Below, piece by piece: positions 59,196 to 64,000 of a stretch of DNA of 64,000 nt (the first letter of the stretch is position 1; the number at the start of each line of letters is the position of its first letter). The notes below the pieces were generated by a model that saw nothing but the letters and a program-made list of their open reading frames with translations, did no database searches and had not been told where the DNA came from. The stretch is from assembly GCA_019722365.1 (NCBI GenBank), contig JADFUC010001759.1, positions 186,001-250,000 on the forward strand. Reading direction: 5' to 3'. Position numbers and translations under genes: made by a program. Source of the DNA: Lithospermum erythrorhizon (Eukaryota; Streptophyta; Magnoliopsida; Boraginales; Boraginaceae).

Positions 59196-61362
59196 CTAGC
59201 AATATATGTATAATGTATTGAATGATTATGGTGATGATGATCCTAGTGTATGTTATAAGAATGGTTTCGTGCTCAACTAATGTTTGACTTTATCAAACTA
59301 AAATAGTAGTAATATGGACAGAATTGATTAATAATTCTTATTAATCACCTGTTTCAATTTCATTTTGAAGTTTAAAGAGAATCAATAGTTGTTCCCCATT
59401 CATCATAACCATGATGACTCGAAATCTTATCTTTGATTAGAGATGATGTATCTTACCACTGCACTATACTTTGTTGTCATGTGATTATATTAATAACATA
59501 TTTTGAGTATTTTACTTTATTATTCGGATAAAAATATAAGCCAGAGCTTACAAAAATGTATCAGCAACATACCTCTATCTACAAGTTTGATCTATTGGCT
59601 TGAAGATGAGACTTCATAAAACATGATGCTTGAGTTTGATAGAGAGTATCAACATTAATTTTATGCACAAAATATAACTAATTGGGGTACCATTTGTTCA
59701 TTTACATACACTTCAGTGCGAAATTGTGAATAAGAAACAGAATTATTCTTGTCATTCAAAGCTCTATAAGAACATGTTTGATCAAACCTTAGCATAGGCT
59801 AATGGTAATGTCCCCTTGGAATTTCTTGTAAGTCTAACATGATTACAGTGAGAAAAAAATTGACCAAGAAAAGAGGACTTGATTAAGAACAATAACGTGG
59901 CATGTTATAATTGGATGTTTATAGTAAACTACACACCTCTATTTCTTAATTACTAGGCGGAGAACATCATTGATAGCTAGATTAAATGCATTTTGATTAT
60001 GCTATTGTCGCATGGTTATCATTAATTGTTTGTTTAATCTTGTTAGTAGACAATGGTAGGGCTCTGCTTGCCGACATCTATCAAAATATTATACCAATTT
60101 CTCCGTTTCAGAATAAATGATTATCCCAAAATAATTTCACTACCTTAATAATTACAGAGTAACTTTTTCTGATATGATGTAGATTTTACATTCCGATGTA
60201 ATTTCTGTCTATTAATAAAATATTTTTAAATCCAGCTCATCATTATGAAATATGAAGGAAGTAGTATTTATGTTTAATTTTTGCTTTCGTTTTATATTTA
60301 GATTTATGTGTTTCGATATAATGATTGAGTGATGGACTCTAATAATCAATTATGAATTGAATTATGCTCAAATTGTACAGTGAAAAAAAAAAAGGGGAAG
60401 AATTTTTTACAATGGAAACATATAGGGCCCAAGTGTTTCCAAAATGTTACTAATCCAGAAGCTGGCACTTTACACCACACTCGGATTTTTTGTTTCAAGA
60501 AACATGGTTTTCTACTCTAGTAGACTTTTGCCTGGTGCATGAATTATAAAATGGTATTAATATTATAAAAACAGATCTATAAATTGTTAGAGATAGATTT
60601 GTGACGAGTGCATATGATTTACGATCAAAATTATCATATCAATTATGAAGTGCATTAAAAATACTAGCATTCTATTTTGATAAAATGGTATTAATATTAT
60701 AAAGTATATTATCATATACTATAAAATAATTGAGTTTAAAAATTAAAAAGTTAGCCATCAAAACTCAAAACTAGACAATTTAGGATGGAGATAACACTAA
60801 AGAATGATAGTAAAATAATGTTGACACACATGCTTTGGTCTAACAACAATCCAAGTAGGGAGTAATTTGAGAGCAATAGGAGAGTTGAGCCTTTCAGTAG
60901 GCTATAGAACAATTTAGTTACTATGAGTCTATGATTCTAAGCAGTGTAAGTTAGGTGTTGGGCTTATGTTTTGATAAATGAAAAGAGGCAAGATAAAAAA
61001 TATAAAAAAAGGGGGCAGACTACAAGAAAAGAGACATTCTGTATATGTTGGTCCTTGTGAGGGAAAATAAAATGGACTGATTCAAGAGATTATGCATGTA
61101 CTTGAAGTGGTCTATATGAAATTAATACATAAGATGTGCAAAACTAGACTATCTCAGGGCAAACCAATACATATTACAACAATGTCATGCTTGAATATAT
61201 GAATTTCTTATGTACAGAAATATAAATGAAATATCATAAAACAGAAAGTTGAATCTTTTCACATTCGCTTAAATAAATCAAATATTGTAGAATAGAAAGT
61301 TGACTCTTTCACCTTTGCTAAAACTCTCAGCTCATAACCCCATTTGATAGTTGCAATAAATT
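59196..61362. other. Intergenic region between convergent genes
   Basis: It holds the 3' ends of the transporter and phytolongin genes. A degraded Stowaway-like repeat is possible at about 60107-60265 (TTTCTCCGTTTCAGAATAAA against ATGAAATATGAAGGAAGTAG). Nothing else was recognised. Confidence 0.4.
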
Positions 61363-62208
61363 TCACGAAATGTGGACACAGCTAAGGCCATTACATATCA
61401 ACAACCAAATCACAAAGAGTACTACACAAACCACAGCATCAATGGCAAGAATAATGCGCACTTGACGACACAACTTTTTTCGTACGTTCTGAGAACTTGA
61501 TCTTGTCCTAAATGAACCACTTTCTTTCTGCAGTGAGATTGGAGGAGTTGGTGTCTGCCCATTTGCAGAATCTAAGGGACCTGAATCAACCTTATTGCGT
61601 CTTTCGGAAGATTGTCGTTGCTCTTCCAATTCAATATCACTGATGGATATTACATGATCCTTCATTTTCTTTTTCTCCTTCTTAGTAGTCTTTCCCAATA
61701 AAGGTGCTCTTGTCGATACACTACCTTCACCACTCGGCCCGACAGTATTACTATTACAGTCGGATGGATTAATTTGATCTGATGATGATACCTCAACAGG
61801 CCACTCTGTAGGAATACACGAGACATTTTCTAATGAAGTGACCAAACGTCGAATGACTGGCACAAGTTGTTCTTGAACGCGAAGTGAATTTAGATTTGAC
61901 ATGCTTCGGCTCAAACCTTTCGAGGCTAACCTTCTGAACTCATCTCTCAAGTGTTCCAAAAACTTAAATGCTTCGGCTTTCCCTAAAGTTTCATTCACAA
62001 TCACAAAATACTGATAAACCTCATCCATCAAAAACCCAAAAGTCCTCTTACCCATTGTCTGAAAATACCATTGATGATAGGGAGGACTCTTCTCCAAACA
62101 TTGTGCTCCCAATTTCTCGATTTCAGGTTCTCCACCATTGTAGCTATACAAGATTTGACCACTCTTTGATACAGAGCAATAGTATACACTCCTTTGAATT
62201 GATTCCAT
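61363..62208 (-). CDS. PHYL1: Phytolongin (Phyl1-type longin protein)
   Basis: A single coding exon gives 281 residues. The N-terminal longin domain (about residues 5-130) begins SIQRSVYYCSVSKSGQILYS and includes LEKSPPYHQWYFQTMGKRTF and FLEHLRDEFRRLASKG. The central PhyL region follows, with VRVQ-like QEQLVPVIRRLVTSLENVS and APLLGKTTKKEKKKMKDHV replacing a SNARE motif. A basic RKKLCRQVR precedes the C-terminal anchor (about 252-271). Phytolongins are plant-specific, non-SNARE longins tail-anchored in membranes of the secretory pathway. The Arabidopsis counterparts are the Phyl1.1/Phyl1.2 proteins. The protein looks intact. A 5' UTR intron is likely (next entry). Confidence 0.92.
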   Translation of the reverse strand: MESIQRSVYYCSVSKSGQILYSYNGGEPEIEKLGAQCLEKSPPYHQWYFQTMGKRTFGFLMDEVYQYFVIVNETLGKAEAFKFLEHLRDEFRRLASKGLSRSMSNLNSLRVQEQLVPVIRRLVTSLENVSCIPTEWPVEVSSSDQINPSDCNSNTVGPSGEGSVSTRAPLLGKTTKKEKKKMKDHVISISDIELEEQRQSSERRNKVDSGPLDSANGQTPTPPISLQKESGSFRTRSSSQNVRKKLCRQVRIILAIDAVVCVVLFVIWLLICNGLSCVHIS

Positions 62209-62210
62209 AT

Positions 62211-62244
62211 TTACATTGACAAACTACTTTCAAACCCAATCCAT
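62211..62244 (-). promoter_or_regulatory. Two upstream ORFs before the phytolongin start
   Basis: Reading toward the gene, ATG at 62244-62242 opens a four-codon ORF (Met-Asp-Trp-Val, stop TGA ending at 62230). ATG at 62216-62214 is followed immediately by TAA (62213-62211), and the main ATG begins two bases later at 62208. The minimal AUG-UAA unit is known to control ribosome stalling and mRNA decay in the Arabidopsis boric acid channel gene NIP5;1. Whether it acts here is inference. Confidence 0.5.
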
Positions 62245-62739
62245 CTGTTGATCCAATCAAGTTCCACAAATCAAAACCTAAATACATGACCAAGAACTAA
62301 ATAAATCTACCACAATGTGAAGAATGGGTCCATACTAAAACCAATTCATTATCTACGAATAAAGCTCATGAACTTATTAATACACCGAAAATTCTTAATT
62401 AACCAATGTAGGACTGGACTCTCAATACCTCCCCGCACGTGTAACCAGGTCCATTTGGACCATACCCTTAAATTATTTGTACATATATTAGTTCAGACAA
62501 TCAAAACAATGAATACAAGGAACAAAAAGGAACTGGATCATGAAATCAAGAAGAGAAAAAAAGCATAGATTTTTATCACCAACAAACTCAAGAACCCCCA
62601 AAAAAAAACAAAATCAGCCATTCAACCAATTGAACAAAACCCACATACAAAAAATGGTAAAAATAATATCTACAAAACAATAATCTCAAAAAGACTCAAT
62701 CTTTAATGAAATTATTAGTACAATTTAAGCAACTTTTAC
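62245..62739 (-). other. Probable 5' UTR intron of the phytolongin gene
   Basis: On the minus strand the donor CCTCAG/GTAAAAG lies at 62740/62739 and the acceptor CAACAG/ATGG at 62245/62244. The interval is AT-rich and lacks an open frame continuous with the gene. An intron in this position would join the leader upstream of 62740 to the last 36 nt before the start codon. Confidence 0.5.
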
Positions 62740-62740
62740 C

Positions 62741-64000
62741 TGAGGGGATTTCAAGTGGTATAAGTCTTGATAAAAATGAAGCATGAAGCAATTGGATGAA
62801 GTCAATTGACAAAGTCAATTACTAGTAGAATTTGTTAATGCAAAAATGGAAATTATGGATTTGTATCAATAAATTATGATAGTGATTTTGTTTAGTTCAA
62901 ATATTTTAAAAGTCATGCTTGAATATTTATGGATTAAATTTATTTCTTCAAATCATAATAATGTTGGTAATCTGATCGACTTTATTATATTGTCTTCCAT
63001 TACACAAAATAATTGATTTTACTATACAAAAATTATATCTTATAATGTCAGATAAGTCACTTGGTTGGTGGCCAAGTATTAAAGGATCAGATACATTATG
63101 GGGAGGGGATGAGGAAATTTTATAATGTCATATAAAAAAAAATACTCAGGTATACTATCTCTGAGATTTTAATTTTGCATTATTTATTTAATTGATATAG
63201 AATAAAAATATGTTACTATTTGGAGCATATTCAGTGTAACTAACAGACCTAAATTAGCTCAAAATAAATAAATTTGAATAAAGTTAATCAAGATGGAGCT
63301 TTAAATCACGTTTATATGATTCCTATTTGACAGTGACAGTTCATTAAAATAAATATTTTTATCAATAGTGAATAATTTACTACTCTATTGTTATTACAAT
63401 TTAAATTAAATTGTATTAACTAAGTGGTGATGTGGTTGAGTAAATAAAATGCTAGAATTAATTGAAATCAGTTTAGTCTTGAGAACAACCCTTGTCTCAG
63501 AACATAGTTGAACTTCCTCTTATCAAAGGCCTATGGTTTTATTTGAATAGGTAATTCTATAAAATAATCTGTTAATAATAATAGTGGATCTCATTCTCCT
63601 TATTCCCTAACTATTATTATTCATCTTCACCGATCATACCAATATATAGTTTTACAAACTTGTAACATCTACTTTTTCTACCATTATGTCTTAGAATGAA
63701 ATTTAATAAACAATTTAATAGGGTAATATAATTACCAGTCAACCACCATTTTAAACTTTTGTGGAAATTCGAGACACTTAAATTTGAGTTGTAATGAACA
63801 ATGAATGAGTTTGTTTATTATGATCATCTTACAATAGAAAATCGCAGCTACAAGGGGTAACAGATTGAACTATTTAAACATACAAAGAGGACTAATCATT
63901 TATAGAAGCAATTTACATGCAGCATAAAACAGAGGTGTGCTTCGACCCTGTTTGCATGCAAGCGGAGCTATAGCGTCATACATCCTTGAGAGGAATTTCT
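62741..64000. other. Upstream region of the phytolongin gene, no further gene seen
   Basis: This should contain its promoter and first 5' UTR exon just above 62740. The remaining AT-rich sequence to the window end shows no domain-bearing frame or paired repeat. Confidence 0.4.

Noticed and set aside
59380..59480. Possible tRNA-like fold near the transporter 3' end
   Set aside because: No acceptor-stem pairing or GTTCGAATC-type T loop could be found.
61968..62219. Plus-strand frame opposite phytolongin
   Set aside because: It is antisense to the longin domain coding sequence and has low-complexity composition.

Overview
This window looks like nuclear DNA of a eudicot plant: AT-rich, with spliced genes (GT-AG introns), plant-specific protein families and dense nested transposable elements. 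No rRNA, convincing tRNA or CRISPR array was seen. Four protein-coding loci are recognisable: a GT31 beta-1,3-galactosyltransferase (minus, eight exons, 10260 to 5252), a GDSL esterase/lipase (minus, five exons, 29040 to 22942), an NPF4-type NRT1/PTR transporter (plus, five exons, 56156 to 59195) and a phytolongin (minus, single coding exon, 62208 to 61363). The exon chains of the galactosyltransferase and the transporter stay in frame throughout. The GDSL gene has an in-frame stop near the end of exon 3 and lacks several residues expected there, so it may be broken.

Layout. 1-5250: intergenic, with one weak exon-like ORF and a long-TIR element at 3441-4386. 5252-10260: the galactosyltransferase, with three MITE-like insertions in its introns. 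11517-17258: an LTR element with a Met-type primer-binding site and a tandem-repeat block but no recognisable pol. It abuts a decayed hAT transposase (17259-19175). 22305-22690: a short CCGG-rich repeat. 22942-29040: the GDSL gene, whose intron 4 holds a 2.7 kb Copia-type element with an exact 5-bp target duplication. 29443-30952: two inverted-repeat elements, one with a second repeat nested inside. 31305 to about 36690: a second, fuller hAT copy. 37226-49685: a mosaic of related long LTRs, the 3' end of an Athila-like element and a Tat/Ogre-like element. 50219-55446: a MITE, a short LTR element and a CACTA element. 56156-64000: the transporter and phytolongin genes, which converge on each other.

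The four genes have no evident shared pathway. The galactosyltransferase should act on glycoproteins in the Golgi, the GDSL enzyme is probably secreted, the transporter sits in a membrane, and phytolongin is a trafficking protein. The observations most worth a second look are a protein-like block that sits at nearly the same distance downstream of both hAT transposases, a minimal AUG-UAA upstream ORF two bases before the phytolongin start, the damage and Copia insertion in the GDSL gene, and a CACTA insertion whose empty site survives in a neighbouring tandem copy.
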